DNA of 64,000 bases. It comes from Vibrio diabolicus. GTDB taxonomy: Bacteria; Pseudomonadota; Gammaproteobacteria; Enterobacterales; Vibrionaceae. Made by a program: the position numbers and the translations under genes. This document shows, piece by piece, positions 34,958 to 44,720 of this stretch. Positions within the stretch are counted from its first letter, which is position 1; each line of letters starts with the position of its first letter. The notes under the pieces are model-generated. The model was not told the origin of the DNA. It searched no databases and worked only from the letters and a program-made list of their open reading frames with translations. The stretch lies in the NCBI GenBank assembly GCA_001048675.1, contig CCKK01000023.1, positions 310,001 to 374,000 of the forward strand, written 5' to 3'.

Positions 34958-36910
34958 TTATGCCAATTCTGCTTTCTCTGCGATAAGTTTGTCTACCACG
35001 CTTGGATCGGCAAGCGTTGACGTGTCTCCGAGGTTGCTTGTATCGCCCGTTGCAATCTTACGCAGGATTCGACGCATTATCTTACCAGAGCGAGTCTTCG
35101 GTAAGGAATCCGTCCAGTGCAGTACATCTGGTGTCGCGATTGGACCAATCTCTTTACGCACCCAATCTTTAACTTCTTTGTGCAGCTCAGCTGACGGGAA
35201 TTCACCATCGTTCAATGTAATGTAAGCGTAGATAGCTTGGCCTTTGATGTCATGTGGAATACCAACAATCGCCGCTTCTGCAATCTTGTGGTGCGCCACT
35301 AGCGCTGATTCAATTTCAGCGGTACCCATACGGTGACCCGACACGTTTAGTACGTCATCAACACGGCCAGTGATCCAGTAGTAGCCGTCTTCGTCACGAC
35401 GCGCACCATCACTGGTGAAGTACATCCCCTTAAAGGTTGAGAAGTAGGTCTGTTCAAAGCGCTCATGGTCGCCGTAAACCGTGCGCATCTGGCCTGGCCA
35501 AGAATCAAGGATAACCAAGTTACCTTCAGCAACGGTATCTTCAAGAATGTTGCCCATATTATCGACAAGAGCAGGCTGGACGCCGAAGAATGGGCGAGTC
35601 GCAGAGCCTGGTTTTAGATCGGTTGCCCCTGGTAGTGGCGCAATCAAGATGCCGCCAGTTTCCGTTTGCCACCAAGTATCGACGATAGGTGAGTTCTCGT
35701 TACCAATCGTTTTGTAGTACCACTCCCACGCCTCTGGGTTGATTGGTTCGCCCACTGAGCCCATGATACGCAGGCTTGAACGAGATGTGCCTGCAACCGC
35801 TTCATCACCTTTTGCCATTAGCGCACGAATCGCGGTTGGGGCGGTGTATAGAATGTTGACTTGGTGTTTATCAACCACTTCACTCATTCGGCTTGTGCTT
35901 GGGTAGTTTGGTACACCTTCGAATAAGATGGTCTTCGCGCCATTTGCAAGTGGACCGTAGATTAGGTAAGTGTGACCGGTAATCCAACCCACGTCCGCAG
36001 TACACCAGAAGGTTTCGCCTGGTTGGTAATCGAACACATATTTGAAGGTCATCGCCGCGTAAACGAGGTAACCGCCTGTTGTGTGTAGTACGCCTTTAGG
36101 TTTGCCTGTTGAACCTGAAGTGTAAAGGATGAACAGCGGATCTTCGGCTTTCATTTCTTCTGGTGGGCAAACGTCAGAAACGTTAGCTGTTGCTTCGTGC
36201 CACCAAACATCACGATGTTCATGCCATTCGACATCACCACCTGTACGTTTAAGCACCAACACTTTATTGATGGTTTTTACGTCTGGGTTAGTTAGTGCTT
36301 CGTCCACGTTCTTTTTCAGTGGAACGGCACGCCCGCCACGCACGCCTTCATCAGCGGTGATCACGACTTTAGCGTCAGAGTCGATGATACGGCCAGAGAG
36401 AGCTTCTGGTGAGAAACCACCAAATACAACGGTATGAACCGCACCGATGCGGGTACAAGCGAGCATAGCCACTGCGGCTTCTGGCACCATTGGCATGTAT
36501 AAACACACCACGTCGCCTTTACGTACGCCTTGCTCTTTCAATGCGTTGGAGAACTTACATACTTCTTTGTGCAGTTCGTTGAAAGTGAGTGTTTTGTCGT
36601 CGGCTGGATCATCGCCTTCCCAGATGATTGCGACGTCATCCCCGTGTTCTGCGAGATGACGGTCAATACAGTTAGCCGAGACGTTCAGTGTGCCGTCTTC
36701 AAACCAACGAATGTCGACATGACCAGTATCGAAAGAGGTGCTTTTTACTTTGGTGAAAGGTTTGATCCAATCAACGATTTTGCCGTGTTCGTTCCAGAAG
36801 CCCTCTGGATCGGTTACCGACTGCTGATACATGGCTAAGTAAGTATCATTATCCGCGTGTGTATGAGTTTTAATATTTTCTTTTACCGGATAAACGTGGG
36901 CTTCGCTCAT
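34958..36910 (-). CDS. acs: Acetyl-CoA synthetase
   Basis: A 650-residue AMP-forming ligase that activates acetate to acetyl-CoA. The P-loop-like motif Y-T-S-G-S-T-G-K-P-K-G is near 263-273; the C-terminal T-R-S-G-K-I-M-R-R contains the Lys that is acetylated to switch the enzyme off in other bacteria. RBS GGAGAG precedes the ATG. crbS and crbR lie nearby; in V. cholerae this pair induces acs (the acetate switch). Confidence 0.97.
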   Translation of the reverse strand: MSEAHVYPVKENIKTHTHADNDTYLAMYQQSVTDPEGFWNEHGKIVDWIKPFTKVKSTSFDTGHVDIRWFEDGTLNVSANCIDRHLAEHGDDVAIIWEGDDPADDKTLTFNELHKEVCKFSNALKEQGVRKGDVVCLYMPMVPEAAVAMLACTRIGAVHTVVFGGFSPEALSGRIIDSDAKVVITADEGVRGGRAVPLKKNVDEALTNPDVKTINKVLVLKRTGGDVEWHEHRDVWWHEATANVSDVCPPEEMKAEDPLFILYTSGSTGKPKGVLHTTGGYLVYAAMTFKYVFDYQPGETFWCTADVGWITGHTYLIYGPLANGAKTILFEGVPNYPSTSRMSEVVDKHQVNILYTAPTAIRALMAKGDEAVAGTSRSSLRIMGSVGEPINPEAWEWYYKTIGNENSPIVDTWWQTETGGILIAPLPGATDLKPGSATRPFFGVQPALVDNMGNILEDTVAEGNLVILDSWPGQMRTVYGDHERFEQTYFSTFKGMYFTSDGARRDEDGYYWITGRVDDVLNVSGHRMGTAEIESALVAHHKIAEAAIVGIPHDIKGQAIYAYITLNDGEFPSAELHKEVKDWVRKEIGPIATPDVLHWTDSLPKTRSGKIMRRILRKIATGDTSNLGDTSTLADPSVVDKLIAEKAELA

Positions 36911-37147
36911 GGCTTCTCTCCTTGTGCCTTATTTCTCGGCCTTACACCAATCTAGATAAGATTTTGAATATGTTTTTGTAGGGCTGTTTTTTGGTTCTAA
37001 ATAACTTGGTCGTGGTAATGACGACGTTGTGCTTATAACTGTCAGTCACTGCGCGTATTTCCACAATTAGACTTTAGGATGAGAGTGAAGGAAGCGCCGT
37101 GAAATCGCTGAAACAAAAGTATTTCTGGGAGCTAGGTCAACTGATTT

Positions 37148-37777
37148 TTATGTATACGGCGCGGTTAGGTTGGGCAAATCGCCTTTCGTTAAGCGAACAA
37201 AGACCAAAGCGGCAGAAATCGCATCTTGTAAAGCGTCGTGTTTATCTTGGATAGGAAGTTCGAGGTGTTTACAAATCGCATCCAGACTTAAGTCGAAATA
37301 GGCATTCGGCAAATGTCTTTCCAGCTTGTCGTGATAAATCTGACTGACCTCGATGAGCGGGTTAGGAAGTGGAAAGCCAAGTTGCCTCAGACAAGCAAGA
37401 TCTAAGATCTTTTTATCGTAACGAATGTGATAACCGACAAGTGGTCGGTTGCCGATAAAGTCGAGCAGCTCGAGCAGCGCCTCTTTTTCGCTAATCCCGT
37501 CGACTAAGTCTTGGTGGCGAATTCGATGAATTTTGACTGAGCCAGAATCGAGCGATTGCGGCGCGCGTAAGCGGACTTCAAATGGCTGGCTAGTGATGAT
37601 GCGGTTGTCGATGATCTTCGTGGCCGCAATGGTCACCAACTCGGCGCGATTTGGATCAAGGCTGGTGGTTTCGCAGTCGAGAGAAACGTATTCCGTTTTA
37701 TCGGGCGTGCAAAAAAGCGACTGATAAGGAGAGCCTTTCAGTTTGTAGTGCCAGTATTTGCGTTGTAACCAGTTCAT
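37148..37777 (-). CDS. DnaQ-like 3'-5' exonuclease
   Basis: A 209-residue DEDDh exonuclease. S-L-D-C-E-T-T near 33-39 carries the first catalytic Asp/Glu, and H-D-A-L-Q-D-A near 178-184 the His and last Asp. Same family as PolC/DnaQ epsilon, but a stand-alone protein. It lies between acs and the DUF294 gene, a linkage found in several gammaproteobacteria; its cellular role there is unclear. Confidence 0.85.
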   Translation of the reverse strand: MNWLQRKYWHYKLKGSPYQSLFCTPDKTEYVSLDCETTSLDPNRAELVTIAATKIIDNRIITSQPFEVRLRAPQSLDSGSVKIHRIRHQDLVDGISEKEALLELLDFIGNRPLVGYHIRYDKKILDLACLRQLGFPLPNPLIEVSQIYHDKLERHLPNAYFDLSLDAICKHLELPIQDKHDALQDAISAALVFVRLTKGDLPNLTAPYT

Positions 37778-37812
37778 TGCCTACGCCTCTGTATGATTTA
37801 TGAAAATCATGG

Positions 37813-39640
37813 TTAATCACGAATTTGATAGTGGAAGCCTAAAAATTGCTTAAATTTTTTCACTACATGTAAGCTGTGGCGAAGTAAATCACGCTCGGTT
37901 CTATCCAGTTGTTTAATATCAATGTTATTCAATGCTTCTTGCTTTTTGAGTTGTTGATTAAGGCGAACCTTAAAGAACAATTTCAGTGCTTCGTTGAGGT
38001 TATCTGCCGTTTCAGGCTCTAAGATGCGCTTATTTCTCAGTGCTTCAATGCGCTCAAACGTGTTCTTCTCCTCAATGGCATATTCCAAAGACAAGGTGCG
38101 AATGCCGTGCACAATTGGGAAAATGCCGCCGCGTTTAATATCTAACCCGTCCTTAGCACTTTTTACGTTGCCAAACAGAGTTAGGGGCACAGAAAACTGC
38201 AAGGCAGGGCGAGTAAAATCAGACAGTATCAACATGCGATCTTTCATTGTGTCGCGAAGGTGGGTCGCGATTGGAGTCAGCAGTTCGCGATTTCCCGCAA
38301 CAGCATGGGCGTCACTGAAAATGGCTAAGTCCATGATTTGTTGTGGTTCGGCTTTAGCTATCCAGCGGTCTAAGGTGTTTATCCACTCTTGCTGCGTTTT
38401 GACCCATTTCGGGTTGTTGACCATGACTTTACCCGGGCAAAGTGGATAACCGAGCTGTTGTAGAGTGTGCGTGAAGGATTGCATCACTTGTTCGCAATGA
38501 GGCCATTCCAAACCATCTTGAATAATTAGAGCATTGTCTTGGTCTGTCTTGAGAATTTGTTCTCCTCGACCTTCTGAGCCGAGTACGATTAAGCAGCAAT
38601 GATCGTGCAAGGCTGGTGGAACCACTAACTCGAACGCTTTTTCGATAATTTGCTCGTTCACGGCGGAAATTAACTCCATGATAAAGCGAGTGCGGATGCC
38701 GTTTCTCAATAAGCTCTCGACCAATTGACGTTGGCGGTTTGAGGCTAATGCGAGCTCTTCCACACTGCTTGCTCTGGCAATACTGAGCGTTAACACGTGA
38801 GAGTGGGTAGAGAACGCGCTGAGAATTTGGGTCATATCCAGCATGCCGATGGCTTGGTTGCCATCACATACCATGAGACGTTTCATTCGATTTCGGGTCA
38901 TGGTGATCATGGCATTGAAATAAAAAATCACCATCATCAACGTGATAGACAGGAAAGGTGGCGATATCACCAACAGGGGTATTGAGTGCGCTGCCATCTA
39001 ACATCACGGAGTGCAGCATGTTGGTTCGCGTCACGATGGCGTATGGATGAGCCGAGGGCCATTTTTCTAATCGCGGATCGTCATCATTGAGTTTGACAAG
39101 TGCTGCATCGATCCCATTTGCTTTTAGGGTGTGCGTCACCTCGTTAATCGGCGTATTTGGCTCAAGGATCATCGGTGGGTGATAAATGCTGCGGTCCACT
39201 TTGGTGAGGATAAACTCTGCCAAGTTTTGTTGTTGGTGAGCGGCTTCGATGAGTTCTTGTCGCTTTGATAAATTGTTATCGAAATAGGCCGCAAACTGAC
39301 CATTCTCGTTGTAAAGCGCCAGAAAGACGTCTTTCGGTAGCAGATAGGAGAGCGTGTCTTCAAGTGCGATGTATTGATGACGTACGTTGTCTTCAAGTAA
39401 CGAGCGCACATCAAACATATCGTCGTTGGCATAATGCGCGAACACTTCCTGCTGATCTTGGGAGCGCTCTTCTACCGCGCCTTTGATCAGAATATGCAAG
39501 TGAGGGTTCTTCTGTCCGCAAGATAAAATTACATCTCGAGCTCGATAGTAGGCAACGTCCAGAGACGAGCGCAGTCGTGTCTGTTGTGCTTCGGTTAAGC
39601 GGTCGAACGGTGGAGATTGCATGTTAAATTTGTCAGGCAT
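37813..39640 (-). pseudogene. Cyclic-nucleotide-binding/CBS/DUF294 nucleotidyltransferase-like protein, apparent +1 frameshift
   Basis: Domains in order: a CNMP-binding-like domain (~1-130), two CBS domains (~150-270), and a DUF294 nucleotidyltransferase-like region with G-S-E-G-R-G-E-Q followed by D-Q-D-N-A-L-I. The N-terminal frame ends soon after G-D-F-L-F, and the other frame continues N-A-M-I-T-M-T-R-N-R-M-K-R-L. Removing one A in the run at 38918-38920 rejoins them. Start MPDKFNMQ at 39640 is preferred to GTG at 39667. The family occurs beside acs and the exonuclease and is thought to be regulatory. Confidence 0.8.
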
Positions 39641-39870
39641 GAGAACACCCAATGATGGAAGGAACACTCTCTAAGTCTGACAAATTTCCTACCGGAAGCC
39701 AGACGACTTTGGTCTAAATCACGATGATTTCGCTTTAAGATGGCCAATGTCGCAAAGTTAGTATTCCATCGAGGAAACGATAAGTTGCCTATTCTTCCCT
39801 TTTTATAATACGCATAGCGATCCATAATTCTCGGTTCGAACGTTGATGTTCCCGTTTTAGGATATTAGTA

Positions 39871-41058
39871 ATGTTGAAACCTTCTCCGTATGGCTGGATT
39901 TCCCAGTACTTTCTCGGATTCTTCTTTGCGTATGGCGTATATCTGCCATTTTGGTCACTTTGGTTTAAGGAGCAAGGTGTCTCTTCGACCGACATCGGTT
40001 TGCTAGTTGGGTTGGGTCTTGCGACACGTTGTGTTGCCAATATCGTGATCACCCCACGAGTGCACAAAGTTGAACACCTTATGCCTGCTTTACGTTGGTT
40101 GAGTTTCGCTGCCCTCCTTTTTGTTGGATTTCACTTTTTTACAGGTGGCAGTTTTTGGTTAATGGCGTTAGCGACGGTGCTATTTAACCTCTGTTGTGGA
40201 CCGATTGTTCCATTATCGGATGCGATGGCAAACTACTACGCACGTCTGAAAATGCTCGATTATGGCCGTACGCGCTTATGGGGCTCGATCGCCTTTATCG
40301 CGGGTTCGACGGCCGTGGGTTATCTGGTGGCTGAATTTGGCTCTGATATGATCTTGTACACGGCGATGGCCGGGGTGTTAGTTTCGTTGCTATTTTCAAT
40401 GCGTATGACTAACCCGATGCCCGTTACGCTTGGTGGGCAAAGCGCGGAGCGTCCAAAACTGAGTGCTCTTTTGACTGACAAGCCGACACTTAAATTCTTA
40501 GTGTTGGTGTCATTAATTCAGGGCAGTCATGCGGCTTACTACGGTTTTAGCGCTATTCACTGGAAAGCCGCAGGTCATTCGGAAGATGTGATTGGCTATC
40601 TGTGGAGCTTGGGTGTTGCAGCCGAAGTGGCAGTGTTTGCGCTGAGCAAGCGTTTATTTGTCGGTTGGTCAATGCGCGCGTTATTTGTTGTTGCTGCCGT
40701 TGGTGTGATGATGCGTTGGGGCATTACGGCATCGACAACGTCGATTGTTGCTTTGGTGATTGTTCAATTATTGCATGGCGTGACCTTCGCAACGGCACAC
40801 ATTGCTGCGATTCAATATATCCAAAACTCGGAAGAGAATAAGATAGTAGCGCTGCAAGCATTGTATAACGCGATTCCGCTAGGCGCATTCATCGCACTGA
40901 TGACCGTGTTGAGCGGTTGGGGTTATGAGCACTGGGGACCACTTGTGTTCTGGGGCATGGCCGCGATGGGGTTATTGGCACTGTTCATCAAGCTCGAACC
41001 ACAAGAGCCACATCATGTGGTCGATGTATCAGACAAGTCACTGGAAACACAGAATTAG
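39871..41058 (+). CDS. MFS transporter, HcaT-like (phenylpropionate permease family)
   Basis: A 395-residue protein with 12 membrane segments. The start M-L-K-P-S-P-Y-G-W-I-S-Q-Y-F-L-G-F-F-F-A-Y-G is typical of the HcaT/LacY-like group, with D-Y-G-R-T-R-L-W-G-S-I-A-F-I near residues 130-143. E. coli HcaT is a putative 3-phenylpropionate transporter, so the substrate here is unknown. Divergent from the DUF294 gene. Confidence 0.8.
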   Translation: MLKPSPYGWISQYFLGFFFAYGVYLPFWSLWFKEQGVSSTDIGLLVGLGLATRCVANIVITPRVHKVEHLMPALRWLSFAALLFVGFHFFTGGSFWLMALATVLFNLCCGPIVPLSDAMANYYARLKMLDYGRTRLWGSIAFIAGSTAVGYLVAEFGSDMILYTAMAGVLVSLLFSMRMTNPMPVTLGGQSAERPKLSALLTDKPTLKFLVLVSLIQGSHAAYYGFSAIHWKAAGHSEDVIGYLWSLGVAAEVAVFALSKRLFVGWSMRALFVVAAVGVMMRWGITASTTSIVALVIVQLLHGVTFATAHIAAIQYIQNSEENKIVALQALYNAIPLGAFIALMTVLSGWGYEHWGPLVFWGMAAMGLLALFIKLEPQEPHHVVDVSDKSLETQN

Positions 41059-41120
41059 ACTTCTGTGACGAAGGTTAAAAACTAAGCTTTGTCTCCGTTG
41101 TGAAAGCAGTGTTAAATGAA

Positions 41121-41150
41121 ACCTCTCCCTAATGGAGAGGTTTTTTTTAT
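41121..41150 (+). terminator. Terminator after the HcaT-like gene
   Basis: ACCTCTCC and GGAGAGGT pair around CTAAT, followed by TTTTTTT. Confidence 0.85.
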
Positions 41151-41194
41151 TTCTCTTGCTTTAAAACGGCAAGAAAGGCAAGAAAGGATATCGG

Positions 41195-44100
41195 ATGCAA
41201 GGATGGCTGGTGGTTCCCGTTTCTTTGGCGTATTTGGGAGCCTTATTTATCATCGCGTGGTACGGCGACATTCAGAAAAGGTGGTTAGCACGCTGGCGGC
41301 CGTGGATTTATAGCCTTTCCATTGCGGTGTACTGTACATCGTGGACCTTCTACGGCACGGTCGGGCAGGCCAGCAGTAACCCTTGGTCTTTCTTGCCCAT
41401 CTATATTGCTCCCATTTTAGTGTTTACCATCGGATGGCGCGTTTTAGCTCGGCTCATTTTGATTGCTAAACGGGAACACATCACGTCGATTGCTGATTTT
41501 ATCGGAGCGCGTTACGGCAAATCTCAAGGTTTGGCCGTGGTTGTTACACTCATTGCGGTTGCGGGAATTTTGCCGTACATCGCTTTGCAGTTGCGTGGTA
41601 TCACCATGGGGCTAGAAATCATTGCCCCAGAACTGGCTACCGATTTTGGTTATCAAAACGATAGCGTGTCGTGGTTTGTCGTGGTCGCACTGGCAATTTT
41701 TACCATGCTATTTGGTACCCGGCACATTGATAACACGGAACACCATCGTGGGATGATGATGGCGATTGCCTTCGAATCGATTATCAAACTGTTGGCGTTT
41801 TTAGTGGTCGGTGTATTCATTGTTTGGTTGGCGATGAACACCGAGAATTTGAGCTTAGTTGATGTTGCCGCACAGACGTATCAGTCACCAAACATCCCGA
41901 CCATATTGATTCATACCGTACTCACGATGCTGGCGATTGTGTGTCTTCCACGACAATTCCATACGATGGTGGTGGAGAACGAACGCGCGCAAGATTTGCA
42001 TGTTGCTCGTTGGTTGTTTCCCATTTATCTGATCTTGATGGGGATTTTTGTTTTACCTATTGCGTGGGTAGGGCAAGGTTTGTTGAGTGGTGCTTCGCCT
42101 GATACTTATGTGATCAGTGTGCCGATGTCGGTAGGGGCGAGTGAAATCGCTTTGCTTGCATTTTTAGGTGGCACTTCGGCGGCCAGTGGCATGGTTATCG
42201 TGTCGACGATTGCCTTAGCGATCATGGTATCGAACGACTTGGTTATGCCACTACTATTGCGTCGCATGCGATTGACGCAGCGTAACCATCATCACTTCTC
42301 TGAATTATTACTGCGGATCCGCCGTGGTCTGATTTTAGTCCTACTAATTGGCGCTTGGGGTTTTTATCAAGCTTTAGATACCATTCACTCACTCTCAGCG
42401 ATCGGCTTTCTCTCATTTGCGGCGATCACGCAATTCGCGCCTGCGCTGGTGGGCGGTATGTACTGGCGTCAAGGGAATAAGAAAGGTGTGTATGTTGGCT
42501 TGGCGGTAGGCTTTACCATTTGGCTGATTACGTTAATGAGCCAAACGGACATGCTTGCCGGGAATGCCAGTAACAACTTTTTGATTTGGTTGATCACCCC
42601 ACCAGAGGTATTGGCTGGCTTTGACATTGCGATTTCAGATTGGGGGATGATCCTCAGCGTGGTCGCCAATGCAGTGTGTTTTGTCGTGGTTTCTATGACT
42701 ACACGACCAAGCCTAAGTGAGCGCTTACAATCGGCGTCATTCGTTGGTACGCCACTGCCTGAAAGCGAAAACATGAGCCTATACCAGAGTCGTGTTACGG
42801 TTGCTGAACTAGAAATGCTAGCGTCTAGGTTTGTTGGGCGAACGCGAGTAAAAGCGGCTTTTCAAGCGTATTGGAGCCAGCAACGAGAAGAGCTAATGCC
42901 GAATCAGCAAGCGCCATCTTCTCTGATTCGACATACCGAACGTGTATTAGCCGGGGTATTCGGTGCTTCTTCTGCTAAGTTAGTACTTACTTCTGCCCTG
43001 CAAGGAAGAAACATGCAGCTTGAAGAGGTGGCGACTATCGTCGATGAAGCCTCTGAACTGTACGATTTTAGCCGAGGCCTACTTCAGGGGGCGATTGAAC
43101 ATATCGGCCAAGGTATTGCGGTGGTCGATAAGCAATTACGCTTGGTGGCTTGGAACCAACGCTACTTAGAACTCTTTGAATTTCCGCCAGGCTTGATCCA
43201 AGTTGGGCGACCGATTGCGGATGTGATTCGGCACAATGCAGAGCAAGGTTTATGTGGCCCAGGCGATCCTGATGACCACGTCCGTCGTCGCGTTTATCAC
43301 CTTGAGCAAGGGACTCGGCACACCTCTTCTCGGGTTCGTCCTGATGGTCGCGTGATTGAGGTACAAGGTAACCCAATGCCAGGTGGTGGCTTTGTGATGA
43401 GCTTTACCGACATCACCGTATTCCGTGATGCAGAGCAAGCGCTGAAAGACGCCAACGAGACATTGGAAGAAAGGGTGCGTCTGCGGACTCGGGAATTAGA
43501 ACAACTTAACAAGCAGCTGGTGGCAGCGACGCAACGCTCCGATTTGGAATCGAAGTCCAAATCACGGTTCTTGGCGGCAGTAAGCCATGACTTGATGCAG
43601 CCACTCAACGCTGCGCGCCTGTTCGCTTCTTCATTGTCGGAAGTAGCCAAAGACAGCGAAGCTAAAAAGCTGTCGGCTCACATTGAGAGTGCTTTAGAGG
43701 CGGCCGAAGACCTGATAGGAGATTTGCTGGATATCTCGCGCTTGGAGTCGGGCAAGCTGGAAGTCAATGTGCACGGTTTTGCGTTAAACGATGTGTTGTC
43801 GAATTTGAATGCGGAGTTCAGCGCATTAGCCAAGCAACAAGGTATAGCATTCACCATGATTCCATCCTCACTCATGGTTAAATCGGATCCCAAACTGCTG
43901 CGCCGTGTGGTACAAAACTTCCTGACCAATGCGTTTCGTTACAACCCGAATGGCAAAGTCGCACTCGGTGTTCGCCGGGTAAAAGGGCGAGTGCGTATTG
44001 ATGTGTGGGACAACGGTGTAGGTATTGAAGAAGAGAAGCAGCAAGAGATCTTTGAAGAGTTTAATCGCGGAACTCAAGTTCGTTCCGACCAAGGTCTCGG

Positions 44101-44626
44101 GCTTGGTTTGGCGATTTCCAAGGGAATTGCTCAAGTGCTCGGGCATGAAATTTCGATGCGTTCTTGGGTTGGTAAAGGCAGTGTCTTTTCTATCACGCTT
44201 GATAAAGCCGATCATGTGCAGCCGCACCCAGTTCAAGTCACGACAAGTAACCAGTCTGAACTTGGTCATCTAAGAATTCTATGTGTGGATAATGAGCCCG
44301 ATATTTTAGTCGGTATGGAAAACTTACTGTCTCGATGGGGCTGCGATACGCGAGTGGCGACCGATTTGGTCGAAAGTCTACAAGCTCTCGAGGATGGTTG
44401 GATTCCGGACGTGATTTTTTCCGATTACCGACTTGATGATGGTCGTACTGGCTTGGAAGTGCTACAGCAATGTCGCTTGAGACTAGGCAGCTGCTTTGAA
44501 GGTGTCATCATCAGCGCGGATCGCACCGATGATATGCTTGATGGCATCAAGGCAAATGGGTTCAGCTTTATTGCGAAGCCAGTTAAGCCGCTTAAATTGC
44601 GTTCGGTGCTCAACCGCGTCGCATAG
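41195..44626 (+). CDS. crbS: Hybrid sensor kinase CrbS with sodium:solute symporter-like sensor
   Basis: A 1143-residue protein. Residues ~1-500 are a 13-segment SSS-like membrane domain; then a PAS domain (~625-740), a short coiled coil, a HisKA domain with F-L-A-A-V-S-H-D-L-M-Q (phospho-His 798), an ATPase domain ending G-L-G-L-G-L-A-I-S-K-G, and a C-terminal receiver with F-S-D-Y-R-L-D-D-G (Asp 1077). It is the kinase of the acetate switch that activates acs through CrbR in V. cholerae and Pseudomonas. The SSS part may sense or transport acetate-linked solutes. RBS AGAAAGGAT precedes the ATG. Confidence 0.93.
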   Translation: MQGWLVVPVSLAYLGALFIIAWYGDIQKRWLARWRPWIYSLSIAVYCTSWTFYGTVGQASSNPWSFLPIYIAPILVFTIGWRVLARLILIAKREHITSIADFIGARYGKSQGLAVVVTLIAVAGILPYIALQLRGITMGLEIIAPELATDFGYQNDSVSWFVVVALAIFTMLFGTRHIDNTEHHRGMMMAIAFESIIKLLAFLVVGVFIVWLAMNTENLSLVDVAAQTYQSPNIPTILIHTVLTMLAIVCLPRQFHTMVVENERAQDLHVARWLFPIYLILMGIFVLPIAWVGQGLLSGASPDTYVISVPMSVGASEIALLAFLGGTSAASGMVIVSTIALAIMVSNDLVMPLLLRRMRLTQRNHHHFSELLLRIRRGLILVLLIGAWGFYQALDTIHSLSAIGFLSFAAITQFAPALVGGMYWRQGNKKGVYVGLAVGFTIWLITLMSQTDMLAGNASNNFLIWLITPPEVLAGFDIAISDWGMILSVVANAVCFVVVSMTTRPSLSERLQSASFVGTPLPESENMSLYQSRVTVAELEMLASRFVGRTRVKAAFQAYWSQQREELMPNQQAPSSLIRHTERVLAGVFGASSAKLVLTSALQGRNMQLEEVATIVDEASELYDFSRGLLQGAIEHIGQGIAVVDKQLRLVAWNQRYLELFEFPPGLIQVGRPIADVIRHNAEQGLCGPGDPDDHVRRRVYHLEQGTRHTSSRVRPDGRVIEVQGNPMPGGGFVMSFTDITVFRDAEQALKDANETLEERVRLRTRELEQLNKQLVAATQRSDLESKSKSRFLAAVSHDLMQPLNAARLFASSLSEVAKDSEAKKLSAHIESALEAAEDLIGDLLDISRLESGKLEVNVHGFALNDVLSNLNAEFSALAKQQGIAFTMIPSSLMVKSDPKLLRRVVQNFLTNAFRYNPNGKVALGVRRVKGRVRIDVWDNGVGIEEEKQQEIFEEFNRGTQVRSDQGLGLGLAISKGIAQVLGHEISMRSWVGKGSVFSITLDKADHVQPHPVQVTTSNQSELGHLRILCVDNEPDILVGMENLLSRWGCDTRVATDLVESLQALEDGWIPDVIFSDYRLDDGRTGLEVLQQCRLRLGSCFEGVIISADRTDDMLDGIKANGFSFIAKPVKPLKLRSVLNRVA

Positions 44627-44654
44627 ATTTAGAGTGTTTTAGCGTTGCTATAAA

Positions 44655-44679
44655 AGAGACCTCCGAATGGAGGTCTCTG
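44655..44679. terminator. Bidirectional terminator crbS/fumC
   Basis: AGAGACCTCC and GGAGGTCTCT pair around GAAT. The minus strand adds TTTAT, serving fumC. Confidence 0.75.
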
Positions 44680-44720
44680 TGTTTGTAATCTTATTTTGGT
44701 TTGTAGGCTGAGTTTGCCGC

